DNA of 64,000 nt from PKWO01 sp036384915. GTDB taxonomy: Bacteria; Pseudomonadota; Gammaproteobacteria; Burkholderiales; Burkholderiaceae_D. Of the stretch, positions 25,611 through 36,187 are shown in pieces; within the stretch, counting starts at the first letter, position 1; each line of letters begins with the position of its first letter. The stretch is taken from positions 186,001 through 250,000 of the forward strand of contig DASVLJ010000025.1 in NCBI GenBank assembly GCA_036384915.1. Direction: 5' to 3'. A program made the translations under genes and the position numbers. Under the pieces are notes generated by a model. That model saw only the letters and a program-made list of their open reading frames with translations. It did no database searches and was not told the DNA's origin.

Positions 25611-26684
25611 ATGAGCGACGAAAAACTCAAACCTCTGCGCGAGCAGATCGATGCGATCGACAGCCAACTGGTCGACCTGTTGAACAAACGCGCCCGTCTG
25701 GCGCAGGAAGTCGGCCACGTCAAGGCCGAGACCAATGCCCCGGTGTTCCGCCCCGAACGCGAAGCCATGGTGCTGCGCCGCGTGGCCGAGCGCAACCAGG
25801 GGCCGCTGGCGTCTTCCGACATGCAAATGATTTTCCGCGAAGTGATGTCGCTGTGCCGCTCGTTGGAACGGCGCGTCACCGTGGCCTATCTCGGCCCGGC
25901 CGGCACCTTCAGCGAGCAGGCCGTGTACCAGCAGTTCGGCCACGCGGTGGAAAGCCTGCCCTGCGTTTCGATCGATGAAGTGTTCCGCTCCACCGAAGCA
26001 GGCACGGCAGATTTCGGCGTGGTGCCGGTGGAAAATTCTTCCGAGGGCGCAATCAACCGCACGCTCGACCTGTTGCTGCAGACTTCGCTCTCGATCTCGG
26101 GAGAGATATCGATTGCCGTGCATCACAGCCTGATGAGCAAGAGCGGCACCATGGACGGCGTAACGCGCATCTGCGCCCATTCGCAAGCGCTGGCGCAATG
26201 CCAGGCCTGGCTCAACCAGCATTACCCCAACATGGAGCGGCAGGCCGTGGCCTCCAACGGCGAGGCGGCGCGCATGGCCAGCGAAGACCCGACCATCGCG
26301 GCGATTGCCGGCCACATCGCGGGGCAGAAGTACGACCTGCAAACCATCGCTGCCCATATCCAGGACGACCCGCACAACCGCACGCGCTTCGCCGTGGTCG
26401 GACGGCTGAACACCACGCCCTCGGGACGCGACCAGACCTCGCTGGTCCTGGCCGTGCCGAACAAGGCCGGGGCTTTGCTCAACCTGCTGGCGCCGCTGGC
26501 GACGCACGGCGTGTCGATGACGCGCTTCGAGTCGCGCCCGGCCCGCGTCGGCACCTGGGAGTATTACTTCTACGTCGACGTCGAAGGCCATGCGCAGCAA
26601 GAGAACGTGGCGCGCGCGCTCGACGACTTGAAAAAGAGCGCGGCCTTCTTCCGCGTGCTTGGTTCCTACCCTTTGAGTTTGTAA
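25611..26684 (+). CDS. pheA: Bifunctional chorismate mutase / prephenate dehydratase
   Basis: 357 residues from the ATG at 25611. Residues 5-85 are an AroQ chorismate mutase (LREQIDAIDSQLVDLLNKRA), 90-270 the prephenate dehydratase (YLGPAGTFSEQA; VVPVENSSEGAINRTLDLLL), and 280-350 an ACT domain with FESRP for phenylalanine feedback. The product is phenylpyruvate. The frame is open upstream to 25524, but that extension is encoded by a repeat element and lacks mutase homology. Ends two bases before hisC. Confidence 0.96.
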   Translation: MSDEKLKPLREQIDAIDSQLVDLLNKRARLAQEVGHVKAETNAPVFRPEREAMVLRRVAERNQGPLASSDMQMIFREVMSLCRSLERRVTVAYLGPAGTFSEQAVYQQFGHAVESLPCVSIDEVFRSTEAGTADFGVVPVENSSEGAINRTLDLLLQTSLSISGEISIAVHHSLMSKSGTMDGVTRICAHSQALAQCQAWLNQHYPNMERQAVASNGEAARMASEDPTIAAIAGHIAGQKYDLQTIAAHIQDDPHNRTRFAVVGRLNTTPSGRDQTSLVLAVPNKAGALLNLLAPLATHGVSMTRFESRPARVGTWEYYFYVDVEGHAQQENVARALDDLKKSAAFFRVLGSYPLSL

Positions 26685-26686
26685 TC

Positions 26687-27793
26687 ATGTCCAATCAATT
26701 CGGCCCGGACTACGTCCGCGCCATCGCTCCATACCAGGGCGGCAAGCCCATCGCCGAAGTCGCGCGTGAATTCGGCCTTGATGAAGCCAAAATCATCAAG
26801 CTCGCCTCCAACGAAAACCCGCTCGGCATGCCCGAATCGGCCAAGCGCGCCATGCTGGCGGCGATGGAAGACATAGCACGCTACCCCGACGCCAACGGCT
26901 TCGATTTGAAGGCCGCGTTGTCGCAAAAGTATGATGTGCCGCCCGAATGGATCACGCTCGGCAACGGCAGCAACGACATCCTCGAACTCGCCGCGCATGC
27001 CTTCGTGCAGCCGGGCGACTACGCGATATATTCGGAGTTTTCCTTTGCCGTCTACCCGCTGGCCGTGCAAGCCACGGGGGGCAAGCCCATCGTGGTGCCG
27101 GCGAAAAACTACGCGCATGATTTGCCTGGCTTCCTCTCCGTGCTGACGCCGGCCGTGAAGCTGATCTTCATCGCCAACCCGAATAACCCGACCGGCACTT
27201 TCATCGCCAAGGAAGAACTCGAAGCCTTCATCAAGGCCGTGCCGCCCAATGTGGTCGTGGTGCTCGATCAAGCGTATGACGAATACCTCGCCCCCGAATT
27301 GCAGTACGATTCCACGGCCTGGGTGCGGCGCCATCCCAACCTGATCGTGTCGCGCACCTTTTCCAAGGCTTACGGCCTGGCCGGCTTGCGCGTCGGCTTC
27401 GGCATCGCCCAGCCCGGCATTACCGATTTGCTCAACCGCATCCGCCAGCCTTTCAACGTCAACACCATGGCGCAGGCGGCGGCAGTCGCGGCCTTGGGCG
27501 ACAAGGAATTCCTGCAAAAGAGCGCGCAACTGAACGCCGCGGGCTACAAGCAATTGACGGCCGCTTTCGACGAACTCGGCCTCGACTACGTACCGTCGTC
27601 GGGCAATTTCGTGCTGGTGCGCGTGGGCGATGACGAAGGCTCCGGCGCGGCCGTGAACCTGGCGCTGCTCAAGCGCGGCATTATCGTACGCCCGGTGGGC
27701 AGCTACGGTTTGCCGAAGTTTTTGCGCATCACCATCGGCCTGCCCGAAGAAAACGCCGCCTTCATCGCTGCGCTGAAAGAGGTTTTGCGGTGA
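26687..27793 (+). CDS. hisC: Histidinol-phosphate/aromatic aminotransferase
   Basis: 368 residues. Type I PLP fold: KLASNENPLGMP, ANPNNPTGTF, DQAYDEYL and the PLP-Lys motif SRTFSKAYGLAGLRVGF. Placed between pheA and tyrA, this HisC paralogue most likely transaminates phenylpyruvate or 4-hydroxyphenylpyruvate as well as, or instead of, imidazole-acetol phosphate. Start at 26687, two bases after the pheA stop; tyrA follows 12 bases later. Confidence 0.93.
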   Translation: MSNQFGPDYVRAIAPYQGGKPIAEVAREFGLDEAKIIKLASNENPLGMPESAKRAMLAAMEDIARYPDANGFDLKAALSQKYDVPPEWITLGNGSNDILELAAHAFVQPGDYAIYSEFSFAVYPLAVQATGGKPIVVPAKNYAHDLPGFLSVLTPAVKLIFIANPNNPTGTFIAKEELEAFIKAVPPNVVVVLDQAYDEYLAPELQYDSTAWVRRHPNLIVSRTFSKAYGLAGLRVGFGIAQPGITDLLNRIRQPFNVNTMAQAAAVAALGDKEFLQKSAQLNAAGYKQLTAAFDELGLDYVPSSGNFVLVRVGDDEGSGAAVNLALLKRGIIVRPVGSYGLPKFLRITIGLPEENAAFIAALKEVLR

Positions 27794-27805
27794 AGCGGAG
27801 TGCCG

Positions 27806-28684
27806 ATGTTCAATAAGGTCGCCATCTTCGGCGTCGGCTTGATCGGCGGCTCGTTTGCGCTCTCGCTGAAGAAGGCCGGCATGGTCGGCGAAATCGTCGG
27901 CATGGACCGCAGCGGCGCCTCGCTGGAGCGTGCCCGCGAACTGGGCATCATCGACCGCGCCGCCGAATCGGCGGCCGATGCCGTGCATGGCGCCGACCTG
28001 GTGTTGCTGGCAGCGCCTGTGGCGCAGACCGGCGCCGTGCTGGCCTCGATCGCGCCGCACCTGCAGCCGGGTGTGATCGTCACCGATTGCGGCAGCACCA
28101 AGGCCGACGTGGTGGCCGCCGCCCGCAAGGCGCTGGGCGCCCGCATCGACCAATTCGTCCCCGGCCATCCGATCGCGGGCCGCGAAACCAACGGGCCCGA
28201 CGCCGCCATCGATCATCTGTATCAAGGCAAGAAGGTTGTGCTGGCACCGCTGCCGGAGAACCGCAAGGAAGACATCGAGCGCGTGGCCGCCGCATGGACT
28301 GCCTGCGGTGCCGTCATCCATCAATTGAGCGCCGAGCAGCACGACCTGGTGTTTGCGGCAGTGAGCCATTTGCCGCACTTGCTGGCCTATGCGCTGGTGG
28401 ACGATATTGCCAACAAGCCGCATGCCGATCTGCTGTTCCAGTATGCCGCGAGCGGCTTTCGCGATTTCACGCGTATCGCGGGGTCTTCGCCGGAGATGTG
28501 GCGGGATATTTCGCTGGCGAACCGGGCGGCTTTGTTGGATGAGCTGGATGCCTACATGGCGCAGCTTGCCCGCCTGCGCGTGTCGCTAGCGGCAGCCGAC
28601 GGCAGGGCATTGGAGGCGGTATACGCGAATGCGCAGCATGCAAGGCATGAGTGGATCAAGACCATAGAAGCAGCCGAAAAGTAG
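27806..28684 (+). CDS. tyrA: Prephenate dehydrogenase
   Basis: 292 residues. NAD-binding motif VAIFGVGLIGGSFAL, prephenate site VTDCGSTKADV and PGHPIAGRETNGPDAA, and helical dimer domain (SHLPHLLAYALVDDIA). Produces 4-hydroxyphenylpyruvate for tyrosine. The ATG at 27806 follows GCGGAG by five bases and is preferred over a GTG at 27800 that lies within that ribosome-binding site. Confidence 0.96.
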   Translation: MFNKVAIFGVGLIGGSFALSLKKAGMVGEIVGMDRSGASLERARELGIIDRAAESAADAVHGADLVLLAAPVAQTGAVLASIAPHLQPGVIVTDCGSTKADVVAAARKALGARIDQFVPGHPIAGRETNGPDAAIDHLYQGKKVVLAPLPENRKEDIERVAAAWTACGAVIHQLSAEQHDLVFAAVSHLPHLLAYALVDDIANKPHADLLFQYAASGFRDFTRIAGSSPEMWRDISLANRAALLDELDAYMAQLARLRVSLAAADGRALEAVYANAQHARHEWIKTIEAAEK

Positions 28685-28691
28685 AGAGAAA

Positions 28692-28821
28692 GAACCCCTC
28701 TCCCGCTTGCGGGAGAGGGGTAGGGGAGAGGGAGCGCACAGGCTAACTTATTAATAGGGTTGGTAGAAGCGCAAGCACCCTTTCCCCTCGCCCCTCTTCC
28801 ATTTTCATGGGGGAGGGGAGT
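28692..28821. repeat. CCCTCTCCC-type element, copy 2
   Basis: Between tyrA and aroA: CCCCTCTCCCGCTTGCGGGA with GAGAGGGGTAGGGGAGAGGG, a spacer, then CCCTTTCCCCTCGCCCCTC and GGGGGAGGGGAG. Same architecture as the copies at 24159 and 34378. It does not interrupt either gene. Confidence 0.85.
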
Positions 28822-28847
28822 CCAGCAAGCGATAGATAGAGACGAAT

Positions 28848-30173
28848 ATGAAGCACTACCCGGAACACCTAGACCTCCAACCCGCCATGCACGCTCGAGG
28901 CACAGTGCAACTCCCCGGCTCGAAAAGCATCTCGAACCGCACGCTGCTATTGGCCGCGCTATCAAAAGGCACTACCCACATCCACGACCTGCTGGCCTCC
29001 GACGACACCCTCGTCATGTTGAACGCCCTGCGGCAACTAGGCATCAAGTGGGAGCAACAAGGCAGCTCGAACGATTACATCGTCCACGGCGGCGACGGCG
29101 CCTTCCCAGCCCGCCAAGCCGATCTGTTCATGGGCAACGCCGGCACCGCCATCCGCCCGCTGACGGCGGCATTGGCAGTCCTGGGCGGCGACTACAAGCT
29201 GCACGGCGTGGCCCGCATGCACGAGCGGCCCATCGGCGACCTGGTCGATGCGCTGAACGACATCGGCGCCAAAATCGAATACACGGGTCAACCCGGCTAT
29301 CCGCCGCTGCACATTGGCCGCAGCCACGTGCACAAGCACAAGCTGCAAGTGCGCGGCAACGTCTCCAGCCAATTCCTCACCGCCTTGCTGATGGCCGCCC
29401 CGCTGATGGCCAAGCAGGAGCCGGTGACCATTGAAGTGATAGGCGAGCTGATCTCCAAGCCCTACATCGAAATCACGCTCAAGCTCATGCAGCGCTTCGG
29501 CGTCACCGTGCAGCGCGACGAATGGCGCGCCTTCACCATCGCCGCCGGCCAGCACTACACCAGCCCTGGCGAAATCCACGTCGAAGGCGATGCCTCCTCG
29601 GCATCCTACTTCCTCGCGGCCGGCGCCATAGCAGGCGGCCCGGTGCGCGTGCAAGGCGTGGGCGCCGACAGCATCCAGGGCGACGTGCGCTTCGTCGAGG
29701 CCCTGCAAGCCATGGGTGCCCACATCACCACCGGCCCGAACTGGATCGAAGTCGAGTCGCGCGGCGCCCTGAAAGCCATCGACGCCGATTTCAACCATAT
29801 CCCCGACGCCGCCATGACCATCGCCGTGGCCGCGCTCTATGCCGACGGCACCAGCGTGCTGCGCAACATCGCCAGCTGGCGCGTCAAGGAAACCGACCGT
29901 ATCGCGGCCATGGCCACCGAGCTGCGCAAGCTCGGTGCGGTCGTGGAAGAAGGGCCGGACTACATCAAGGTCACCCCTCCCGCTGAAATCCAGGCGGCCA
30001 CGATCGATACCTACGACGACCATCGCATGGCGATGTGCTTCTCGTTGGCCTCATTGACCGGCGCATCTCGCCGTGGCAATGTGATGCGGATCAATGATCC
30101 GAAGTGTGTGGCGAAGACTTTCCCCGATTACTTTGAAGCTTTTGCCAAGGTGGCGACGAACGATTTGCTGTAA
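28848..30173 (+). CDS. aroA: 3-phosphoshikimate 1-carboxyvinyltransferase (EPSP synthase)
   Basis: 441 residues. LPGSKSISNRTLLLAAL (22-38), GNAGTAIRPLTAAL and KETDRIAAMATELRKLGA are the phosphoenolpyruvate and shikimate-phosphate site motifs. The GNAGTA(I/M)RPL glyphosate-site region is of the class I, glyphosate-sensitive pattern. It makes 5-enolpyruvylshikimate-3-phosphate on the way to chorismate, consumed by pheA/tyrA upstream. Confidence 0.97.
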   Translation: MKHYPEHLDLQPAMHARGTVQLPGSKSISNRTLLLAALSKGTTHIHDLLASDDTLVMLNALRQLGIKWEQQGSSNDYIVHGGDGAFPARQADLFMGNAGTAIRPLTAALAVLGGDYKLHGVARMHERPIGDLVDALNDIGAKIEYTGQPGYPPLHIGRSHVHKHKLQVRGNVSSQFLTALLMAAPLMAKQEPVTIEVIGELISKPYIEITLKLMQRFGVTVQRDEWRAFTIAAGQHYTSPGEIHVEGDASSASYFLAAGAIAGGPVRVQGVGADSIQGDVRFVEALQAMGAHITTGPNWIEVESRGALKAIDADFNHIPDAAMTIAVAALYADGTSVLRNIASWRVKETDRIAAMATELRKLGAVVEEGPDYIKVTPPAEIQAATIDTYDDHRMAMCFSLASLTGASRRGNVMRINDPKCVAKTFPDYFEAFAKVATNDLL

Positions 30174-30180
30174 GCGAATG

Positions 30181-30289
30181 GTAGGTTGGCGCTGAGCGAA
30201 GCGAAGCCCAACGGCGGACGTTGTGTAAATACTTGCGGTGAAAATGGAAACGTCGGATCGTTGGGCTTCGCAGGCTCAGCACAACCTAC
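30181..30289. repeat. GTAGGTTGG-type palindromic element, copy 2
   Basis: GTAGGTTGGCGCTGAGCGAA at the left and CAGGCTCAGCACAACCTAC at the right, with inner inverted GAAGCCCAAC/GTTGGGCTTC. It fills the gap between the converging aroA and sdpI-like genes and may act as a transcript end for both. Confidence 0.85.
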
Positions 30290-30298
30290 CGGCTGCAT

Positions 30299-30952
30299 TC
30301 AGTTCAATCTGTCGTTGGCATCAAGCCTGCGATACAGCACGAAGGAATACGCCACGCTGATCAATGCGGCCGCTATGGTTGCGAGAAACGGCAAGCGGGT
30401 ATCGAGACCGGCCAGCGACGCAATGCCGACAAGCAAGCCCGAAGCAAGCAGGAGCCGGCCGCCGAGTCGGTGTGTGCGCAACCAGACTTCCTCGCTGGCC
30501 AGCGTCCACGGGGTGCGTATGCCGATGAAGAAATTGCGTCTCACCTTGGACAGCACATTGCCGAGCACGGCAATCAAGAGTCCGATGTTCAATCCCACCA
30601 GCTGGTCTTGGGCAATCGTCAGACCCATGCCGCCGGCAAACACGATGGCTGTCATGAACGTGCCGAAAGCCGTGATGGCCAACATGATGTGCTGGAAGCT
30701 CGGGTCGCCATGCCTGAGTTCATAACCCTTGGGCGAGAGCAAGGGGAACAGTTCCGCCAGGAGCGCAAGCACCGTCGTCATGACGGGGAAGGTCCATACT
30801 CCCCAAGGCTTGGCGAGGAAGCCGTTGGCTTGCATGTGAGCGTTCCAGTGCACCGGCAAGCGCTCCGGAAGTTGCGCGTAGAGGAGGGCGCCTGCCAATA
30901 ATGCGGTGCCGGCGAGAATCAGGCGGATCAGTGTATAGGTTCTTGCTTGCAT
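30299..30952 (-). CDS. SdpI-family membrane protein
   Basis: 217 residues with about six membrane segments. FIGIRTPWTLASEEVWLRTH, then RLGGRLLLASGL, is the SdpI signature; the N-terminus carries the DUF1648-like LPERLPVHWNAHMQANGF. In Bacillus SdpI is the immunity protein against the SdpC toxin and sequesters the repressor SdpR. Here it lies 35 bases downstream of an ArsR-type regulator in the same order as sdpR-sdpI, but no toxin gene is nearby. Confidence 0.88.
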   Translation of the reverse strand: MQARTYTLIRLILAGTALLAGALLYAQLPERLPVHWNAHMQANGFLAKPWGVWTFPVMTTVLALLAELFPLLSPKGYELRHGDPSFQHIMLAITAFGTFMTAIVFAGGMGLTIAQDQLVGLNIGLLIAVLGNVLSKVRRNFFIGIRTPWTLASEEVWLRTHRLGGRLLLASGLLVGIASLAGLDTRLPFLATIAAALISVAYSFVLYRRLDANDRLN

Positions 30953-30987
30953 GTTATCGCTCCAGGTGGTTCAAAAGCGCGGCAAAG

Positions 30988-31278
30988 TCATTCCTTGGCG
31001 GGTGCATCGGATTTCGCGGCCTGAAACAGATCGAGCATCAGCGCCGCCACATCTTCAAACACGCTGGTGTTGATGGCGTAAACCATCTGCTGTCCGCGCC
31101 GCTCGCAGCGCACCAGGCCCGCTTCTTTCAAGACATTGAAGTGGTGCGACAAGGTGCCCTTGGTCATCGCGAACGACTCGGCAATGGCGCCGGCCGTCAT
31201 CGAGCCGCCTTGCAGCAGCTTCAAGATCTTGCGCCGGCTGGGGTCGGCCAGCGCCTTGAAAATATCGGTTGAGGTCAT
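30988..31278 (-). CDS. ArsR-family repressor, SdpR-like
   Basis: 96 residues. Winged helix with FKALADPSRRKILKLLQGGS and TKGTLSHHFNVLKEAGLVRC (recognition helix), then a beta wing (RRGQQMVYAIN). There is no metal-binding Cys pair of the arsenic-sensor kind, so SdpR-like control by the membrane partner is more likely. Three palindromes immediately upstream (31285-31358) are its probable operators. Same operon as the SdpI-like gene. Confidence 0.88.
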   Translation of the reverse strand: MTSTDIFKALADPSRRKILKLLQGGSMTAGAIAESFAMTKGTLSHHFNVLKEAGLVRCERRGQQMVYAINTSVFEDVAALMLDLFQAAKSDAPAKE

Positions 31279-31284
31279 TTATTT

Positions 31285-31358
31285 ATTTTGATGATTTTCA
31301 AAATATGTTTGTATTTTGATCGATTTCAAAATAAAGTCAAGCTTTGATGCGTATCAAA
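31285..31358. promoter_or_regulatory. Three phased palindromic operators upstream of the ArsR-type gene
   Basis: ATTTTGATGATTTTCAAAAT (31285-31304), ATTTTGATCGATTTCAAAAT (31313-31332) and TTTGATGCGTATCAAA (31343-31358) share the half-site TTTTGA/TCAAAA. Their centres are exactly 28 bp apart. They start 7 bases from the repressor start and lie between it and cmk, so autoregulation is likely and an effect on cmk transcription is possible. Confidence 0.85.
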
Positions 31359-31426
31359 ATATCGCTCAATGCCCGGCCCGGGCCTTGCTTGCCCTGAATC
31401 AGGTAAACTCGGTTACAGGAGCCTCC

Positions 31427-32098
31427 ATGACCCAAATCCACTATCCCGTCATCACCATCGACGGTCCCACCGCCTCCGGCAAGGGAACCGTCGCCCACAG
31501 AGTCGCCGACAAGCTTGGCTTTCATTACCTCGATTCTGGAGCCCTGTATCGCCTGACCGCCCTGGCCGCACTGAAAAGCAACACCCCGCTGAGCGATGAA
31601 CACGCCCTGGCCAAGCTGGCCGAGCACTTGAACGTGTCTTTCCAAGGCGACAAGATCATCATGGCCAGCGAAAACGTCAGCCATGCCATCCGTGCCGAGG
31701 AAGTCGGCAATACGGCTTCAAAAATTGCAGCTTTGCCAACGGTGCGCCACGCTCTATATGGCTTGCAACTGAGCTTCCGCCAACATCCCGGCCTGGTTGC
31801 GGATGGGCGCGATATGGGCTCGGTGATCTTCCCCCACGCCCAGTTGAAAGTGTTTTTGACGGCCACCCCGGAGGCGCGTGCGCAAAGACGCTATAAGCAA
31901 TTGATTGAAAAAGGAATTCCTGCTAATATGGAAGACCTTTTGAAAGATTTGTGGGAACGTGACGCACGCGACAGCAACCGCGCCATTGCTCCCCTGAAGC
32001 CTGCCGAAGGGGCGCATTTGCTGGAAACATCGAACATGACGGCTGATGAAGCCGTGGAACAGGTGCTCCGCTGGTACGCCGAAATAAAGAAGCATTGA
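31427..32098 (+). CDS. cmk: Cytidylate kinase
   Basis: 223 residues from the ATG at 31427, which has AGGAG six bases upstream. P-loop TIDGPTASGKGTVAHRVA, CMP-binding LDSGALYR, and DGRDMGSVIFPHA plus FLTATPEARAQRR in the lid. Converts CMP/dCMP to diphosphates. The open frame upstream of 31427 runs through the operator array and is not coding. cmk-rpsA-ihfB is a conserved proteobacterial order. Confidence 0.96.
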   Translation: MTQIHYPVITIDGPTASGKGTVAHRVADKLGFHYLDSGALYRLTALAALKSNTPLSDEHALAKLAEHLNVSFQGDKIIMASENVSHAIRAEEVGNTASKIAALPTVRHALYGLQLSFRQHPGLVADGRDMGSVIFPHAQLKVFLTATPEARAQRRYKQLIEKGIPANMEDLLKDLWERDARDSNRAIAPLKPAEGAHLLETSNMTADEAVEQVLRWYAEIKKH

Positions 32099-32242
32099 AT
32101 TCGTAGTGCCCAGGGCCCGTATGGCTCACTTTGGTGTCCGCCCCCGCGCAATGCGGGAACGGACGTTGATAAACCTGACCCAGTTCCGCTGCTTGCAAAA
32201 AACATTCAGCTGGATTGGCCAAAACCTGTATTGAAACCTTTT

Positions 32243-33952
<1,710 letters not shown>

Positions 33953-33984
33953 TCTGCCTAATTAGCCTGGGATAAACCTAGTCA

Positions 33985-34290
33985 ATGACGAAATCTGAAT
34001 TGATCGCGCGGCTCGCTGAGAAATACCCGCAGTTGGTCGCGAAAGATGCGGATTTTGCTGTCAAGACCATACTCGATGCCATGGCTGACGCCTTGGCGAG
34101 CGGCCAGCGCATCGAGATCCGCGGTTTTGGCAGTTTTGCGCTGAACAGCCGTCCGCCGCGTATCGGACGCAACCCCAAGTCGGGCGACAAGGTGATGGTG
34201 CCGGAAAAACGGGTACCGCACTTCAAGCCGGGCAAGGAATTGCGCGAACGCGTCGATGCCATGGTGGGGCAGCCCATCAAGGATGATTAG
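33985..34290 (+). CDS. ihfB: Integration host factor subunit beta
   Basis: 101 residues. DNABII fold with RIEIRGFGSFALNSRPPRIG, the beta-arm NPKSGDKVMVPEKRVPHFKPG and an acidic C-terminus. With IhfA it bends DNA at recombination, replication and promoter sites. It lies 32 bases after rpsA and is followed by a strong terminator. Confidence 0.96.
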   Translation: MTKSELIARLAEKYPQLVAKDADFAVKTILDAMADALASGQRIEIRGFGSFALNSRPPRIGRNPKSGDKVMVPEKRVPHFKPGKELRERVDAMVGQPIKDD

Positions 34291-34317
34291 GTCTGGGGGA
34301 TTGGTAGTGAAATGAGG

Positions 34318-34344
34318 AACGGCACCTTTTGGTGCCGTTTTTCT
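34318..34344 (+). terminator. Intrinsic terminator after ihfB
   Basis: AACGGCACC-TTTT-GGTGCCGTT followed by TTTCTTT, 28 bases after the ihfB stop. A perfect 9-bp stem; ends the cmk-rpsA-ihfB transcript. Confidence 0.93.
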
Positions 34345-34377
34345 TTGGGCTATCACAACCGTCTGCCGCTGCTTGGA

Positions 34378-34541
34378 TCCCCTCTCTCTCTTGCGGGAGA
34401 CGGGCAGGGGAGAGTGAGCGCATCGGACTAAGCTTAACGGCTGAAAGGACTTTTTTGGGAATTTGACTGAAAACATCGGAGTCAAAGCATAACCTCCCTT
34501 ATCCTCTCGCCCGCCCCTCTCCCGCACGTGGGCGAGGGGAG
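34378..34541. repeat. CCCTCTCCC-type element, copy 3
   Basis: Left arm CCCTCTCTCTCTTGCGGGAG with GGGCAGGGGAGAG, right arm CTCTCGCCCGCCCCTCTCCC with GTGGGCGAGGGG. The spacer holds GGAGTCAAAGCATAACC, shared with copy 1 near 24230 (GGAGTCAAAGCACAACT). It lies between ihfB and lapA. Confidence 0.82.
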
Positions 34542-34640
34542 CGGAGGTGCCGTTCGGAGTAGTCTGAAGTAAGGCATTTTTCACGTACAATCAGCAACAC
34601 AAAACAAACAAGCGCCAAGCGCCCTTGACAACCGGAAACG

Positions 34641-34961
34641 ATGATGAAACTGCTAACAAGACTCGCCGCGGTCATATTGTTCGTCCTGTTTTTCGGCTTT
34701 GCGCTGGAAAATACCCACGAAGCCGTGCTGCATTTCTTCCTCAATTATGAAATGCGCGGCCCCATGGTCTTGATCCTGCTCGGCTTCTTCCTCATGGGCG
34801 CCATCGGAGGCGTGCTGGCCATGATGCCCATGGTGTTCCGCCATCGCCGCGAAGCCACCAAGCACCAAAAGACCGTCAACCGCATGGAACAGGAACAGCA
34901 AGCCCTGGTCGCCGCGCGCGCCAATCCGCGCCAGGCCGAATCCATGGCGGCGAAGCCTTGA
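34641..34961 (+). CDS. lapA: LPS assembly protein A (DUF1049)
   Basis: 106 residues with two membrane segments (about 8-25 and 42-65) and a cytoplasmic basic coiled tail (RREATKHQKTVNRMEQEQQ). LapA works with LapB to regulate LpxC stability and LPS output at the inner membrane. Starts at 34641 (or the ATG one codon later). lapB follows 40 bases later. Confidence 0.88.
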   Translation: MMKLLTRLAAVILFVLFFGFALENTHEAVLHFFLNYEMRGPMVLILLGFFLMGAIGGVLAMMPMVFRHRREATKHQKTVNRMEQEQQALVAARANPRQAESMAAKP

Positions 34962-35001
34962 TTGCTATAATTCCAAATTACCCTGAATAACAACACCTCG
35001 C

Positions 35002-36177
35002 ATGGAATTTGAAACCTGGTGGCTGCTCGGCATTCCGGCCTTTTTCGCCTTGGGCTGGATCGCGGCGCGCATCGATATCCGCCAACTGCTCTCCGAATCG
35101 CGCACCTTGCCGCGCGGCTATTTCAAGGGCTTGAACTTTCTCTTGAACGAGCAGCCCGACAAGGCCATCGACGCCTTCATCGAAATCGTCAAGCTCGACC
35201 CCGAGACGGTGGAATTGCACTTTGCATTGGGCAACCTGTTCCGCCGCCGCGGCGAAACCGAGCGCGCCATCCGCGTGCACCAAAACCTGCTTGCCAGGCC
35301 AGACCTGCCGCAGGAACACCAGGTCCATGCACTCTATGAACTCGGGCAAGACTACCTGAAAGCCGGCTTGCTCGACCGCGCGGAAGAGACTTACAACAAG
35401 CTGATCGACACCCAATACAGCGCCCAGGCCCGCCGCGCCCTGCTCGAAATCTTCCAGCGCGAAAAGGAATGGGTGCGCGCTATCGAAGCCGCCCACGGCT
35501 TGCAGGAAGCCGGCGCCGGCGCGCGGCAAAAAGAGATCGCCCAGTTCTATTGCGAACTGGCGCAGGATGAACTGGTGCACACCCACCCCGATGCCGCGCT
35601 CGCCCTGCTCGACAAGGCCCTCGCCACCGACCGCAAGAGCGTGCGCGCCACCATGCTGATCGGCGACGCCTTGCTGGCCAAGGGCGACACCGAAGGCGCC
35701 TTGCTAGCCTGGCGCCGCGTGGAGCAGCAAAGCGTGCCGCACGTGGCGCTCGTGGCCCAGCGCATGATGGACGGTTATCGCGCCGTGGGCCGGCCGCAGG
35801 AAGGCGTCAACCTGTTGAAGCTCTACCTCGCTGAAGCGTCTTCCATCGACTTGCTCGAAGTGGTGTTCAAGGCCGTGTTCGAACTCGATGGCGTCGATGC
35901 TGCACGCCAATTGGTAAGCGACGAATTGCGCCGCACGCCCACGCTCTTGGGCCTGGACAAGTTCCTCGAAGTGCGCCTGATGGACACCTCGCTCGAAGTG
36001 CGGCCCGAACTCTCGACCGTCAAGAACCTGGTGCACAGCCATGCGCAAAAGCTGGCGCGCTACCAATGCAGCCATTGCGGCTTCAAGGCGCGCCAGTTCT
36101 ACTGGCAATGCCCGGGCTGCAACGGATGGGAGACCTATCCGCCAAGGCGCACCGAAGAATTGAATGTCATGAACTGA
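35002..36177 (+). CDS. lapB: LPS assembly protein B (TPR, rubredoxin-like zinc site)
   Basis: 391 residues. One N-terminal membrane segment (WWLLGIPAFFALGWIAARID), a run of tetratricopeptide repeats (about 45-330), and a C-terminal rubredoxin-type metal site CSHCGF...CPGCNGW. LapB (YciM) presents LpxC to FtsH and couples LPS synthesis to export. Followed 10 bases later by the UDP-glucose dehydrogenase gene, which also serves envelope sugar synthesis. Confidence 0.94.
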   Translation: MEFETWWLLGIPAFFALGWIAARIDIRQLLSESRTLPRGYFKGLNFLLNEQPDKAIDAFIEIVKLDPETVELHFALGNLFRRRGETERAIRVHQNLLARPDLPQEHQVHALYELGQDYLKAGLLDRAEETYNKLIDTQYSAQARRALLEIFQREKEWVRAIEAAHGLQEAGAGARQKEIAQFYCELAQDELVHTHPDAALALLDKALATDRKSVRATMLIGDALLAKGDTEGALLAWRRVEQQSVPHVALVAQRMMDGYRAVGRPQEGVNLLKLYLAEASSIDLLEVVFKAVFELDGVDAARQLVSDELRRTPTLLGLDKFLEVRLMDTSLEVRPELSTVKNLVHSHAQKLARYQCSHCGFKARQFYWQCPGCNGWETYPPRRTEELNVMN

Positions 36178-36187
36178 GAAACGTATT

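Noticed and set aside
26666..28423. 585-codon open frame antisense to hisC and tyrA
   Set aside because: Opposite two unmistakable enzymes; no recognisable motif of its own.
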